The notes under the pieces: model-generated | Told to the model about the DNA's origin: nothing | What the model saw: the letters and a program-made list of their open reading frames with translations, nothing else | The model's database searches: none | Made by a program: the position numbers and the translations under genes | Assembly (NCBI GenBank): GCA_041918675.1 | Contig: JAYRVF010000014.1 | Location: forward strand, 186,001-250,000 | Direction: 5' to 3' | DNA length: 64,000 nucleotides | Source: SCUB01 sp041918675 | GTDB taxonomy: Bacteria; Pseudomonadota; Alphaproteobacteria; Rhizobiales; Xanthobacteraceae | Shown: positions 7,523 to 16,935 of the stretch, piece by piece | How the letters are laid out: each line of letters opens with the position of its first letter | Numbering within the stretch: position 1 is the first letter of the stretch

Positions 7523-9088
7523 CTACTGCCTCCAGACCGAAAACGCGTCCGCGAAGGCGCGCTCGCCGGGCGAGCCCTTCTCGATCGCGAGAATTCCGCG
7601 CCGCTGGTTGGTGTAGACCAGCGGCACGTCGAACCACGGTCGTTCCTTCAGCAATTGGATGTTGCGCTGCTTGTCGGCGTCGCTCGCCAGAAGACCGATG
7701 AGGAAGAAGCCGTCGGTCACCTTCACGGATTGGCCGGCGAGCGGCGTTCCGCGCGTCTGCTCGGCGGGCTTCATGAGAACGCCGGGAACGTTGGCTACGC
7801 CGCCATTGGGCGAGTCGGGCGGCAGCACGAAGGCAAGCTCGATCGAGTGGCTAACCGGCGAGGTCGCCTCGGCGCTGCGCCGGAACGACAGCGTCACGCG
7901 CATCTTGCGTTCGGGCACGTCGATATCGGCGCGCACCACGATTTCCGGCGGTTGCGTGCCGGTCGGCGGCACGGACTCGGTGCGCCACACCACGGAGCCG
8001 ACATAACGCTTGCCCTGCGGCTCGGCGGGGTCCTCGTCGTAAAGAACCACGCGCTGGGCGACGGCGGCGACCTGTTGCGACGAGGAAGGATAGCCGACGC
8101 GGTCGGTGATCTTCGGCTGATTGGCGGGAGCGGCGTTCTGCGCCGTGTCCGACGTCGGCTTGGCGCCGAACGATTTGACGTAATTCTCGATCGGGCGCCA
8201 CAGGAAGAAGGCGAGCAGAACCACGGCGGCGACCGCGCTCATCGCCAACGCGACGCGCACGAGCGCTAGCGGCGTCCGCGGACTTTGGGGCGGCGGCTCG
8301 GCTTCGGGCTTGACGCGGCGCTGATGGGCGCGGGCGTATTTCTCCGCCTCCTCCCGCGACTCGTCATAGGAATAAGGCGCCTCATCCGGCATCGCGACGC
8401 CGCGATTTTCGAGATCGGGTTCGAGCCGGTCGAACTCGGCCGATGGCGAGGGAACTTCCGCGTAGGTCCGGCGCGCGGAGCGATTGGCCTGCGCGGCGGC
8501 GCGGCCGAGATCGTCGGCCTCGGCGACCACGTCGCGGAAACCGCGCATGCTCTGCGCCGAAAGCGACGGCATTTCGGGCGGCGGACGCCGGTGCGGCGCC
8601 GCCGATCCGGCCTCGCGCGAGGCCGGCGGCGTCGGCCGGCCGGGCGGTTGGGGACGGACGTGGCGCGTCGCCGCGTCCTCGGGCTGCGCCATAGACGCGC
8701 GCGCGCGCGGCGGCGGCTCGCGGCGAGTTTCGCGCTCCGGCGGCGGGGACGGCGGCGGCGACCTGTCCGCCGCGTCGGCCGCGCGAGACGGCGGCGTCTC
8801 GGCTTCGGCCGAGGCGCGCGACGCGGCCGGGCGCGCGCGGGAGGTCGGCTCGACGCGGGGAGATTGAATATTGACCCGGCGCGCGACCTCGGACTCGACC
8901 TTGCGGATCGCCTCTTCCAGCGCGAGGCGCTCGCGCGTGATGTCGGATTCGCTCAATGGCGGATCGACGCCGCGCAACTGCGTGATAAGGGCGGTCCGCG
9001 CGCGCTCATAGAGCGAACGCCTCGCCTCCCCGGCATTGGTCTTCAAGCCGGCCACCGCGCGTGCGATCAGCGGATAATAATCGGCCAT
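7523..9088 (-). CDS. Conserved membrane-anchored protein of unknown function
   Basis: 521 residues. Residues 1-75 form a charged helical domain (YYPLIARAVAGLKTNAGEAR) that I recognise as conserved in Rhizobiales hypothetical proteins but cannot assign a function. Residues about 80-270 are low-complexity, rich in Arg, Pro, Ala and Ser, and likely disordered. A single transmembrane helix (VALAMSAVAAVVLLAFFLW) lies near residue 290, and the remaining about 210 residues form a soluble C-terminal domain with alternating strands, predicted outside the cytoplasm. It ends 60 bases from the rpoH terminator and starts 37 bases from the end of purA, so it is probably co-transcribed with purA. Confidence 0.75.
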   Translation of the reverse strand: MADYYPLIARAVAGLKTNAGEARRSLYERARTALITQLRGVDPPLSESDITRERLALEEAIRKVESEVARRVNIQSPRVEPTSRARPAASRASAEAETPPSRAADAADRSPPPSPPPERETRREPPPRARASMAQPEDAATRHVRPQPPGRPTPPASREAGSAAPHRRPPPEMPSLSAQSMRGFRDVVAEADDLGRAAAQANRSARRTYAEVPSPSAEFDRLEPDLENRGVAMPDEAPYSYDESREEAEKYARAHQRRVKPEAEPPPQSPRTPLALVRVALAMSAVAAVVLLAFFLWRPIENYVKSFGAKPTSDTAQNAAPANQPKITDRVGYPSSSQQVAAVAQRVVLYDEDPAEPQGKRYVGSVVWRTESVPPTGTQPPEIVVRADIDVPERKMRVTLSFRRSAEATSPVSHSIELAFVLPPDSPNGGVANVPGVLMKPAEQTRGTPLAGQSVKVTDGFFLIGLLASDADKQRNIQLLKERPWFDVPLVYTNQRRGILAIEKGSPGERAFADAFSVWRQ

Positions 9089-9125
9089 CAGTTTCCCATC
9101 GATCCGGCGGGCCCGATCCTACGCC

Positions 9126-10415
<1,290 letters not shown>

Positions 10416-10792
10416 TTCGCACTCGCCCCCATGAAACACCAGCGGCCATCCGGCGCCGCGTCACCCGCGTGACCGATCACCCGCCAGCGCATGGTCCGGC
10501 AATCAGGTCGGGATCGCCGAGGAACCAAGCGCTCGGTCGCCCGCCCGGCGCGTGATCGCGGGCGGAAACCACGCGGCCCGCGTCGATTACATGCGCGTTC
10601 GTTTCGGATAAAGGATGATCCTCACCGGCGCAAGCGAAACGGCCCGCTTTTTCACGCGAAAATTCTCGCAACCGCTTGAAATATCGCGGAGAAAATGCTG
10701 GCTGGGGGCTCGGTCGCTCGCATTCGGCGCCATTCCCGCGCACGGCGAATTTTCCGCGTATCCCGCCATGACCGACGCGGGCCGAGGTGCAG
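10416..10792 (+). other. Intergenic region between purA and the EamA transporter
   Basis: 377 bases between two divergent genes. Both promoters must lie here or nearby. The segment 10645-10700 is less GC-rich (CGCTTGAAATATCGCGGAG) but I could not fix convincing -35/-10 pairs. No plausible gene, tRNA or repeat is visible. Confidence 0.5.
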
Positions 10793-11707
10793 ATGACCGA
10801 CCCGCCGTCCGGCCCCGTCTCGCCCTTTCGCGGGCTCGCGCATCGGCCCTATCTGCTGTTGTCGCTGACCTCGCTGTTCTGGGCGGGAAATATCGTGCTG
10901 GGGCGCTATGTCGCCGGGCATGTTCCGCCGGTGGCGCTGTCGTTTTTCCGCTGGGCCGGCGCGTTTCTCATCCTGCTGGCGCTCGCGCGGCCGCATCTGC
11001 GCGCCGACTGGCCCACCATCCGCGCCAATTCGCGCATCCTGTTCATCCTCTCCCTGACCGGGATCGCGGCCTACAACACGCTCGGCTATTACGGCCTGCA
11101 ATTCACCGAGGCGCTGAATGCCTCGCTGATGCAGTCGGCCTTTCCGTTGTTCGTGGCATTCTGGTCGCTGGTCCTGTTCCGCCAGCCGTTGACGCCGGCG
11201 CAGATCACCGGCATCGCCATTTCGCTCGCGGGCGTTCTCGTCATCATCCTACGCGGCGACATCGAGACGCTGACGCATATCGGCGTCAACCGCGGCGACG
11301 TCTTTTTCGCCGCCGCGCTGTTCATCTTCGCCTTCTATTCGGCGCTGGCCGTGCGCCGGCCGAACATTCACCTGTTGTCGTTTCTCGCCGTCATCACGGG
11401 CCTCGGCGCGCTGGAGATCGCGCCCGTCCTGGCGTGGGAGATGTCCACCGGCCACGTGCTCAAGGCCGATTTCCTGACCGGCTTCGCGATCGTCTATGTC
11501 GCGACGATGCCGTCGGTGGCCGCCTATCTCTGCTTCAATCGCGGCATCGAGCTGGTCGGCCCCAATCGCGCCGCGCCGTTCTTTCACCTGATGCCGGTGT
11601 TCGCCTCGGCGCTGGCGATCGTGCTGCTCGGCGAGACGCCGCGTTTCTATCACGCCATCGGCTACGCGCTGGTGATCGCCGGCATCTTCATCGCCGCGCG
11701 GAAATAG
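10793..11707 (+). CDS. EamA-family (DMT) inner-membrane transporter
   Basis: 304 residues from ATG 10793, which has GAGGT just upstream; a GTG six bases earlier is the alternative start. Ten hydrophobic segments arranged as two repeats of five are visible, with the EamA signatures SLFWAGNIVLGRYVAG in the first repeat and AAPFFHLMPVFASALAIVLLGE in the second. Proteins of this family export amino acids, metabolites or drugs; the substrate cannot be predicted. It stands alone between purA (divergent) and the serA terminator (convergent). Confidence 0.9.
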   Translation: MTDPPSGPVSPFRGLAHRPYLLLSLTSLFWAGNIVLGRYVAGHVPPVALSFFRWAGAFLILLALARPHLRADWPTIRANSRILFILSLTGIAAYNTLGYYGLQFTEALNASLMQSAFPLFVAFWSLVLFRQPLTPAQITGIAISLAGVLVIILRGDIETLTHIGVNRGDVFFAAALFIFAFYSALAVRRPNIHLLSFLAVITGLGALEIAPVLAWEMSTGHVLKADFLTGFAIVYVATMPSVAAYLCFNRGIELVGPNRAAPFFHLMPVFASALAIVLLGETPRFYHAIGYALVIAGIFIAARK

Positions 11708-11722
11708 CCGCTCGGCCGAACG

Positions 11723-11752
11723 AAAAAAGGGCGCGCCCCTGCGGACGCGCCC
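11723..11752 (-). terminator. Terminator of the serC-serA operon
   Basis: On the minus strand a 7-bp GC stem (GGGCGCG paired with CGCGCCC, loop of ten bases) is followed by six T residues (complement of 11723-11728). It lies 32 bases beyond the serA stop and could also serve the convergent EamA gene. Confidence 0.8.
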
Positions 11753-11783
11753 CCTTGATCCCCGAACCCCCGATCAACGCCGA

Positions 11784-13370
11784 TCAGAACTTCAGCGCCA
11801 TGGCCTGACGCACATGCGGCAGCGCCCTCACCTTTTCGAGCAGCTCTTCCGGCACCGGGCCGTCGACCTCCACCAGCGCGATGGCGTCGCCGCCGAGCTC
11901 GGTGCGGCCGAGATGGAACGTCGCGATGTTGATCTTGGCGTCGCCCAGGAGGCTGGCGAAGCGGCCGATGAAGCCCGGCTTGTCGTCATTGGTCACGTAG
12001 ATCATCGACGGGCCGAACTCGGCGTCGACCCGGATGCCCTTGATGTTGACCAGGCGCGGCCGGCCGTCGGCATAGACGGTGCCGGCCACGGCGCGGGTCT
12101 GCTTGTCGGTGACGACGGTGATGGTGATGAGATTGTCGTAGTCGCCCTCGGCCTCGCGGCTCGTTTCCTCGACCACCATGCCGCGCTCCTTGGCGATCAC
12201 GGGCGCGGACACGACGTTGACGTCGCCCAGCATCGGCCGCAACAAGCCCGACAACGCCGCCGAGGTCAGCGCCTTGATCTTCATCTGCGCGACGTGGCCC
12301 TGATAGGTGATCTGCACCTTCTCGATGCCGGACTCGGTCAATTGCCCGGCGAAGGAGCCGAGCTTCTCGGCGAGCGCGACGAACGGCTTGAGCCTGGGCG
12401 CTTCCTCGGCCGTGATCGAGGGGAAGTTGACGGCGTTGGAGATCGCGCCGGTGAGCAGATAATCGGACATCTGCTCGGCGACCTGCAGCGCGACGTTTTC
12501 CTGCGCCTCATTCGTCGAGGCGCCCAGATGCGGCGTGCAGATCACGCTGGGATGGCCGAACAGCACGTTGGCGGTCGCCGGTTCCTCGGCGAAGACGTCG
12601 AAGGCGGCGCCGGCCACCTGCTTGGCGTCGAGCGCCTCGCGCAACGCCTTCTCGTCGACCAGACCGCCGCGCGCGCAATTGACGACGCGCACGCCCTTTT
12701 TCATCTTCGCGATCGCCGCCGCGTCGATGATGTTCTTGGTCTTATCGGTGAGCGGCGTGTGCAGCGTGATGAAGTCGGCGCGGCGGAACAGTTCGTCGAG
12801 CTCGACCTTGTCGACGCCGAGGTCGCGCGCGCGCTCCGGCGACAGGAACGGATCGTAGGCCACGACCTTCATCTTGAGGCCCTGGGCGCGATCCGCGACG
12901 ATCGCGCCGATATTGCCGCAGCCGATGATGCCCAGCGTCTTGCCGGTGATCTCGACGCCCATGAAGCGATTCTTCTCCCACTTGCCGGCCTGGGTCGAGA
13001 TGTCGGCCTGCGGAATTTCGCGCGCCAGCGCCAGCATCATGGTGATGGCGTGCTCGGCGGTCGTGATCGAATTGCCGAACGGCGTATTCATCACGATGAT
13101 GCCCTTGGCCGTCGCCGCCGGGATGTCGACATTGTCGACGCCGATGCCGGCGCGGCCGATCACCTTCAGCTTCTTGGCGTTTTCGAGCATTTTGGCGGTC
13201 ACCTTGGTGGCCGAGCGGATCGCCAGGCCATCATAGGCGCCGATGATCTCGGCGAGCTTTTCCTTGTCCTTGCCGAGCGCGGGCTGGAAATCGACGTCGA
13301 GCCCGCGATCCTTGAAGATTTGCACGGCGGCGGGCGAGAGTGCGTCGGAAATGAGAACCTTGGGTGCCAT
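11784..13370 (-). CDS. serA: D-3-phosphoglycerate dehydrogenase
   Basis: 528 residues, the long form of SerA. It oxidises 3-phosphoglycerate with NAD+ in the first step of serine synthesis. The NAD-binding motif GIIGCGNIGAIVADRA, the active-site arginine in VNCARGGLVDE and the catalytic His in CTPHLGAST are visible. After the catalytic domains come an intervening domain (about residues 320-450) and a C-terminal ACT domain (MIYVTNDDKPGFIGRFASLL) that in other SerA proteins mediates serine feedback. The ATG at 13370 has GGAGG upstream. It follows serC by 77 bases on the same strand. Confidence 0.97.
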   Translation of the reverse strand: MAPKVLISDALSPAAVQIFKDRGLDVDFQPALGKDKEKLAEIIGAYDGLAIRSATKVTAKMLENAKKLKVIGRAGIGVDNVDIPAATAKGIIVMNTPFGNSITTAEHAITMMLALAREIPQADISTQAGKWEKNRFMGVEITGKTLGIIGCGNIGAIVADRAQGLKMKVVAYDPFLSPERARDLGVDKVELDELFRRADFITLHTPLTDKTKNIIDAAAIAKMKKGVRVVNCARGGLVDEKALREALDAKQVAGAAFDVFAEEPATANVLFGHPSVICTPHLGASTNEAQENVALQVAEQMSDYLLTGAISNAVNFPSITAEEAPRLKPFVALAEKLGSFAGQLTESGIEKVQITYQGHVAQMKIKALTSAALSGLLRPMLGDVNVVSAPVIAKERGMVVEETSREAEGDYDNLITITVVTDKQTRAVAGTVYADGRPRLVNIKGIRVDAEFGPSMIYVTNDDKPGFIGRFASLLGDAKINIATFHLGRTELGGDAIALVEVDGPVPEELLEKVRALPHVRQAMALKF

Positions 13371-13447
13371 GATGGCCTCCGGTTGAACTTTCGATGGTGG
13401 GAAGTGGAAGGCCTCCCTCCGGCGCGGAGGGAGGCGAAGCCTCAAAG

Positions 13448-14620
13448 TCAGGCGGCCTTGCCGAGCGCAGCCTTGGTCTCGGCGAAGGCCCAGTCGAGCC
13501 AGGCCGTCAGCGCGGCGACGTCGCTTGCCTCGACGGTGGCCCCGCACCAGATGCGCAGGCCGGGCGGCGCGTCGCGATACGAGCCGATGTCGTAGCCGAC
13601 ACCCTCCTTCTCGACCGCGCCGGCCAGCGCCTTGGCGAAGGCCGCCTGCGCCTCGGGCGCGAGCGCGGTCACCGCCGGATCGACAACCTTGAGGCACACC
13701 GAGGTGTTGGAGCGGGTCGACGGATCGGCGGCGAGGAAATCCACCCACGCGGTCCTTGCCACCCAGTCGGCGACGACCTTGGCGCTGGCGTCCGCCCGCG
13801 CGATCAGGCCCTTGAGCCCGCCGACCGACTTCGCCCAGGACAGCGCGTCGAGATAGTCCTCCACGCACAGCATCGACGGCGTGTTGATGGTCTCGCCCTC
13901 GAAAATGCCCTCGATGATCTTGCCGCCCTTGGCGAGCTTGAAGATCTTGGGCATCGGCCAGGGCGGCGTGTAGGTCTTCAGCCGTTCGGCCGCGCGCGGC
14001 GACAGGATGATCATGCCGTGAGCGGCCTCGCCCCCGAGCGCCTTCTGCCAGGAGAAGGTGACGACATCGAGCTTGAGCCAGTCGAGCGGCTGGGCGAAGG
14101 CGGCCGAAGTCGCGTCGCAGATCGTCAGGCCCTCGCGGGCGGCGCTGATCCAGTCGGCGTTGGGCACGCGCACGCCCGAGGTCGTGCCGTTCCAGGTGAA
14201 GACCACGTCGGACGCCGGATCGACCTTGGAAAGATCGGGCAGGCTGCCATAAGGCGCCTTTAGCGTGGTCACGTCCTTGAGCTTGAGCTCCTTGGTGATG
14301 TCGCCGATCCAGCCTTCGCCGAAGGATTCCCAGGCGATGGCGGTGATCGGACGCGGGCCCAGAAGCGACCACAGCGCCATTTCGACCGCGCCGGTGTCGG
14401 AGGCCGGGACGATGCCGATGCGGTAGTCGGCCGGCACTTCCAGCACTTCACGCGTCAGATCGATGGCCAATTTGAGCTTGGCCTTGCCGACCTTGGCCCG
14501 GTGCGAGCGGCCGAGGGGAGCGGTTTTGAGATTTTGGGGGGACCAGCCGGGGCGCTTGGCGCAGGGGCCGGAAGAAAAGTGCGGGGTGACCGGACGCACG
14601 CCGGGAGCAGGATTCGCCAT
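13448..14620 (-). CDS. serC: Phosphoserine aminotransferase
   Basis: 390 residues, the alphaproteobacterial SerC form. It transaminates 3-phosphohydroxypyruvate with glutamate to make phosphoserine, and it also serves pyridoxal phosphate synthesis. The PLP lysine lies in VVTFSWQKALGGEAAHG; TPHFSSGPCAKRPGW at the N-terminus and GLRIWCGATVEASDV near the C-terminus fit the family. It is the first gene of the serC-serA operon, preceded by a strong promoter and a structured leader resembling the serC RNA motif. Confidence 0.97.
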   Translation of the reverse strand: MANPAPGVRPVTPHFSSGPCAKRPGWSPQNLKTAPLGRSHRAKVGKAKLKLAIDLTREVLEVPADYRIGIVPASDTGAVEMALWSLLGPRPITAIAWESFGEGWIGDITKELKLKDVTTLKAPYGSLPDLSKVDPASDVVFTWNGTTSGVRVPNADWISAAREGLTICDATSAAFAQPLDWLKLDVVTFSWQKALGGEAAHGMIILSPRAAERLKTYTPPWPMPKIFKLAKGGKIIEGIFEGETINTPSMLCVEDYLDALSWAKSVGGLKGLIARADASAKVVADWVARTAWVDFLAADPSTRSNTSVCLKVVDPAVTALAPEAQAAFAKALAGAVEKEGVGYDIGSYRDAPPGLRIWCGATVEASDVAALTAWLDWAFAETKAALGKAA

Positions 14621-14623
14621 GGT

Positions 14624-14668
14624 CTATCCTTCCAGATAGGCGCCCCTCGGTGGGGAGGGGTTTCCCGC
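14624..14668 (-). ncRNA. serC leader RNA (serC motif)
   Basis: The minus-strand leader between the promoter and the serC ATG folds into two hairpins. The first pairs CCCCTC with GAGGGG (14643-14660, loop CCCACC). The second pairs CTATC with GATAG (14624-14639) with the loop TGGAAG holding part of the Shine-Dalgarno GGAAGGA. This position and layout match the serC RNA motif described upstream of serC operons in alphaproteobacteria (Rfam family serC). A role in translational control is inferred; the ligand, if any, is not known to me. Confidence 0.75.
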
Positions 14669-14673
14669 CGCCG

Positions 14674-14702
14674 TGAATAGAGAAGGCGCGGTGTTCCGTC
14701 AA
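14674..14702 (-). promoter_or_regulatory. Promoter of the serC-serA operon
   Basis: On the minus strand TTGACG (14697-14702) and TATTCA (14674-14679) are separated by exactly 17 bases. Transcription should start near 14667, just before the serC leader hairpins. Confidence 0.75.
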
Positions 14703-14780
14703 GAAGGCGCACGCGCGAAATCGGCATGGCTGCGCGGCGGGGGGCGCCGCCCTCCGCCCGGCGACGCTCGCCTCAACGCG

Positions 14781-14804
14781 AAAAGGCCGCCCCCGAGGGC
14801 GGCC
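14781..14804 (-). terminator. Terminator of the outer membrane protein gene
   Basis: Minus-strand stem of GGCCGCCC with its complement (14785-14804, loop of four bases) followed by TTTT. It lies 24 bases after the stop at 14828. Confidence 0.8.
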
Positions 14805-14827
14805 CAGGCACGCGACGGTCGCGTTTG

Positions 14828-15670
14828 TTAGAACTTGAAGCCGAGGCCCGCGCGCGCGGCGTCGATGCTGATGTCGACCGGGGACGCGAACTGGATGCGC
14901 TCCCATTCGACGCGGGCGAAGACATTACCCATCAGCATCATGTCGAGGCCGACGCCGAACGCGTAGCCGTAGACGAAAGCGCCGTTCTTGCTCTCGGTCT
15001 TCGTCCAGGGGCCGAACGGCGCCGGCGGCGTGACCGGATCGGTCTGCGGCGAAGGTTCATAGGTGCCGGAGATCGTCACCGAGCGGACATAGTCGATGCG
15101 GCCGACGGCGACACCGATCGTGCCGTAGGGCATGAAGTTGCCGGTGGCGTAGCCGCCGCGCAGGCGCGCGGTGCCGTAATCACGCAACCGCGCGGAGGCG
15201 GACCCGTCCATGGTGGCGATGTAGTAATAGCCGTCCGCCGGAGTTGGCGTCAGCCCCCGCGTGATCGGCGTGGCGGCGACCGATCCCGATGCGTTGGTGA
15301 AATTGTAGTTGGCTTCGATGCCGACGACGGCCTGGTCCCATTGCCAATTGTAGCCGACGAAGCCGCCGAAACTCGTCGACGATCGCGCCGCGCCGCCGAG
15401 AATATCCCAACTGGTGATGTCGGTTCCGTCGCCGAGCGCGGAAGACTGCAGCAGGGATTTCGCGAGGTCCGTCGTCGTCGATGCGAAATTGAAATTGTTG
15501 CTGGTGTAGCCGAAAAGACCACCGAGGTAGGCGCCGTCCCAGCGTGTCTGATAGTTCGGCGCCGGCGCGTCGGAGAACGCCCCTCGCAGAACCGGCACGT
15601 CGAACAGCGAGCCCGCCTGGGCGCTCGACGCCGCCGCGACGACAATCAGCACAAACCCGAACCGACGCAT
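14828..15670 (-). CDS. Outer membrane beta-barrel protein, Omp25/31-like
   Basis: 280 residues. A signal peptide (VLIVVAAASSAQA) is followed by about 35 linker residues, then alternating amphipathic strands starting WDGAYLGGLFGYTSNNFNF. The central YNWQWDQAVVGIEANYNFTN and the terminal AARAGLGFKF, which ends in Phe, are typical of the small porin-like barrels (OmpA_membrane / Omp25-Omp31 type) abundant in Rhizobiales. It is expected in the outer membrane; no ligand can be named. The start has GAGGG upstream. A paralogous barrel gene lies immediately upstream on the same strand, separated by that gene's terminator, so each is its own unit. Confidence 0.85.
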   Translation of the reverse strand: MRRFGFVLIVVAAASSAQAGSLFDVPVLRGAFSDAPAPNYQTRWDGAYLGGLFGYTSNNFNFASTTTDLAKSLLQSSALGDGTDITSWDILGGAARSSTSFGGFVGYNWQWDQAVVGIEANYNFTNASGSVAATPITRGLTPTPADGYYYIATMDGSASARLRDYGTARLRGGYATGNFMPYGTIGVAVGRIDYVRSVTISGTYEPSPQTDPVTPPAPFGPWTKTESKNGAFVYGYAFGVGLDMMLMGNVFARVEWERIQFASPVDISIDAARAGLGFKF

Positions 15671-15750
15671 GACGAACCCTCGTAAGCTTGATTACGTGAA
15701 TTCACTATCGTCCGTTAACCTTAATCAATCGTTGCCGAGTGACCCGCGGA

Positions 15751-15785
15751 CAAAAGAAAAGCGGCGCGGGATGATCCCGCGCCGC
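15751..15785 (-). terminator. Terminator of the upstream outer membrane protein gene
   Basis: Minus-strand perfect 10-bp stem (GCGGCGCGGG with CCCGCGCCGC, 15761-15785, loop of five) followed by TTTTCTTTTG. It lies 21 bases beyond the stop at 15806. Confidence 0.9.
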
Positions 15786-15805
15786 GTCGATGGTGAAGCC
15801 GTGGC

Positions 15806-16657
15806 TCAGCCCTTGCGAATCAGCGGCGGCGGCGGCGGCGGCACGTCGCAGCATTCCCAGCGCACGCCGATCTTCACGTCATGCGAGTTCAAGCCGTTCC
15901 AACGCGCGCCCAGACCAGGCTGTCCGCCGACCGTCGTGTCATAGGTCCAGGTCGGACCGGTCGAGGCGCTGCCGAGATCGAGATAGCGGTAGCCGAGTTC
16001 GACGATCAGGCCGGGCTTGACCTTGTAGGCGAGGCCCGCATGGATCGCCCAGGCGAACGACCCGACCGACTTCGACTCGCCCCACCACATCGAGCTCGTA
16101 TTGACGCCCGCGTTGGTGATGCTGCCGATATCGCGCCAGTTGGAGATCGTGTTGTAGGCATACCCGACGCCGGCGCCGACGAACGGCGTGATGCACCACC
16201 AGGTGCCGAGATCGGCGTAGATGTTGGCCATGCCAACCCAGCTACGCAGATTGGCGCGATAGTCATTGCCGGTGGTCAGGGTCGAGCTGCCATCGCCGCT
16301 GATATAGTCAAGGCCGGTGTAAAGCGTCTTGCCGCGATACTCACCGGTCACGTCGAAGCGCAGCCAGTTGTTGAAGCGGTAGCCGATGCCGAGACCGTAG
16401 AACAGACCGGAGTTGAATTCGTGTCCGGACTGTCCGAACCCGGGATTGGTGGTGACGGTCGGATAGACGCCGGGCATGTCGTATTTGGCCGAGTGGTTCG
16501 ACATACCGATGTCGCCGCGCAGATACCACCCGCCCGTTTCGTCGATCGGCATCGCCATCCTCGGCGGCGGCGGCATCAGCGGGAAATCCGCGGCTTGGGC
16601 CGCCGTGGAGAGCAGCGCCACGGCGCATGCCGCCGCGAGAGACCTTACTTTGTACAT
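15806..16657 (-). CDS. Outer membrane beta-barrel protein with proline-rich tail
   Basis: 283 residues from the ATG at 16657, chosen because AGAAGGA precedes it and the signal peptide (LAAACAVALLSTAAQAADF) follows directly; upstream in-frame ATGs exist. The mature part starts with a proline-rich linker (PLMPPPPRM) and then shows a barrel pattern: GGWYLRGDIGMSNH, YGLGIGYRFNNWLRFDVTGEY, VELGYRYLDLG. It is an Omp25-like outer membrane protein. Unlike most barrels it does not end in an aromatic residue: after the final strand (DVKIGVRWE) come two cysteines and six prolines, ending LIRKG. It has its own terminator, and a CtrA-type box lies upstream. Confidence 0.85.
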   Translation of the reverse strand: MYKVRSLAAACAVALLSTAAQAADFPLMPPPPRMAMPIDETGGWYLRGDIGMSNHSAKYDMPGVYPTVTTNPGFGQSGHEFNSGLFYGLGIGYRFNNWLRFDVTGEYRGKTLYTGLDYISGDGSSTLTTGNDYRANLRSWVGMANIYADLGTWWCITPFVGAGVGYAYNTISNWRDIGSITNAGVNTSSMWWGESKSVGSFAWAIHAGLAYKVKPGLIVELGYRYLDLGSASTGPTWTYDTTVGGQPGLGARWNGLNSHDVKIGVRWECCDVPPPPPPLIRKG

Positions 16658-16740
16658 CAGCTTCGTCCTTCTCATCGCGTGAGGCAGACGGTACGCGGCC
16701 TCACTTTTCAAACCGACGATCGGACGATGCCATCAAATGA

Positions 16741-16757
16741 TTAAGCGGGACTTAACC
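16741..16757 (-). promoter_or_regulatory. CtrA-type box TTAA-N7-TTAA
   Basis: TTAAGCGGGACTTAACC matches the full TTAA-N7-TTAA(CC) recognition pattern of the alphaproteobacterial cell-cycle regulator CtrA. It lies 84 bases upstream of the start of the proline-tailed outer membrane protein. A further TTAACC lies at 16765-16770. Confidence 0.5.
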
Positions 16758-16935
16758 TTACTTTTTAACCGTGAATATTAATCAAGCGCGCGTGGCGAAA
16801 GTCGCGCGATCGCCACAGGCCTTGCGAATTTGTTAATCGCGAAAAGGTGGCTCGCGCGTCGCGCGGAATAATCGCGCGCGGAAAATCACGGACCGAAAAC
16901 GGCGCGTGACGGATCACGCGAGCGGCTTCGGTCCG

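Noticed and set aside
11814..13595. Long plus-strand frame opposite serA
   Set aside because: Acidic/Arg low-complexity shadow of serA; no start signal.
13371..14372. Extension of the serA frame into the serC gene
   Set aside because: The extra 330 residues are Arg/Gly-rich and overlap serC; serA starts at 13370 after GGAGG.
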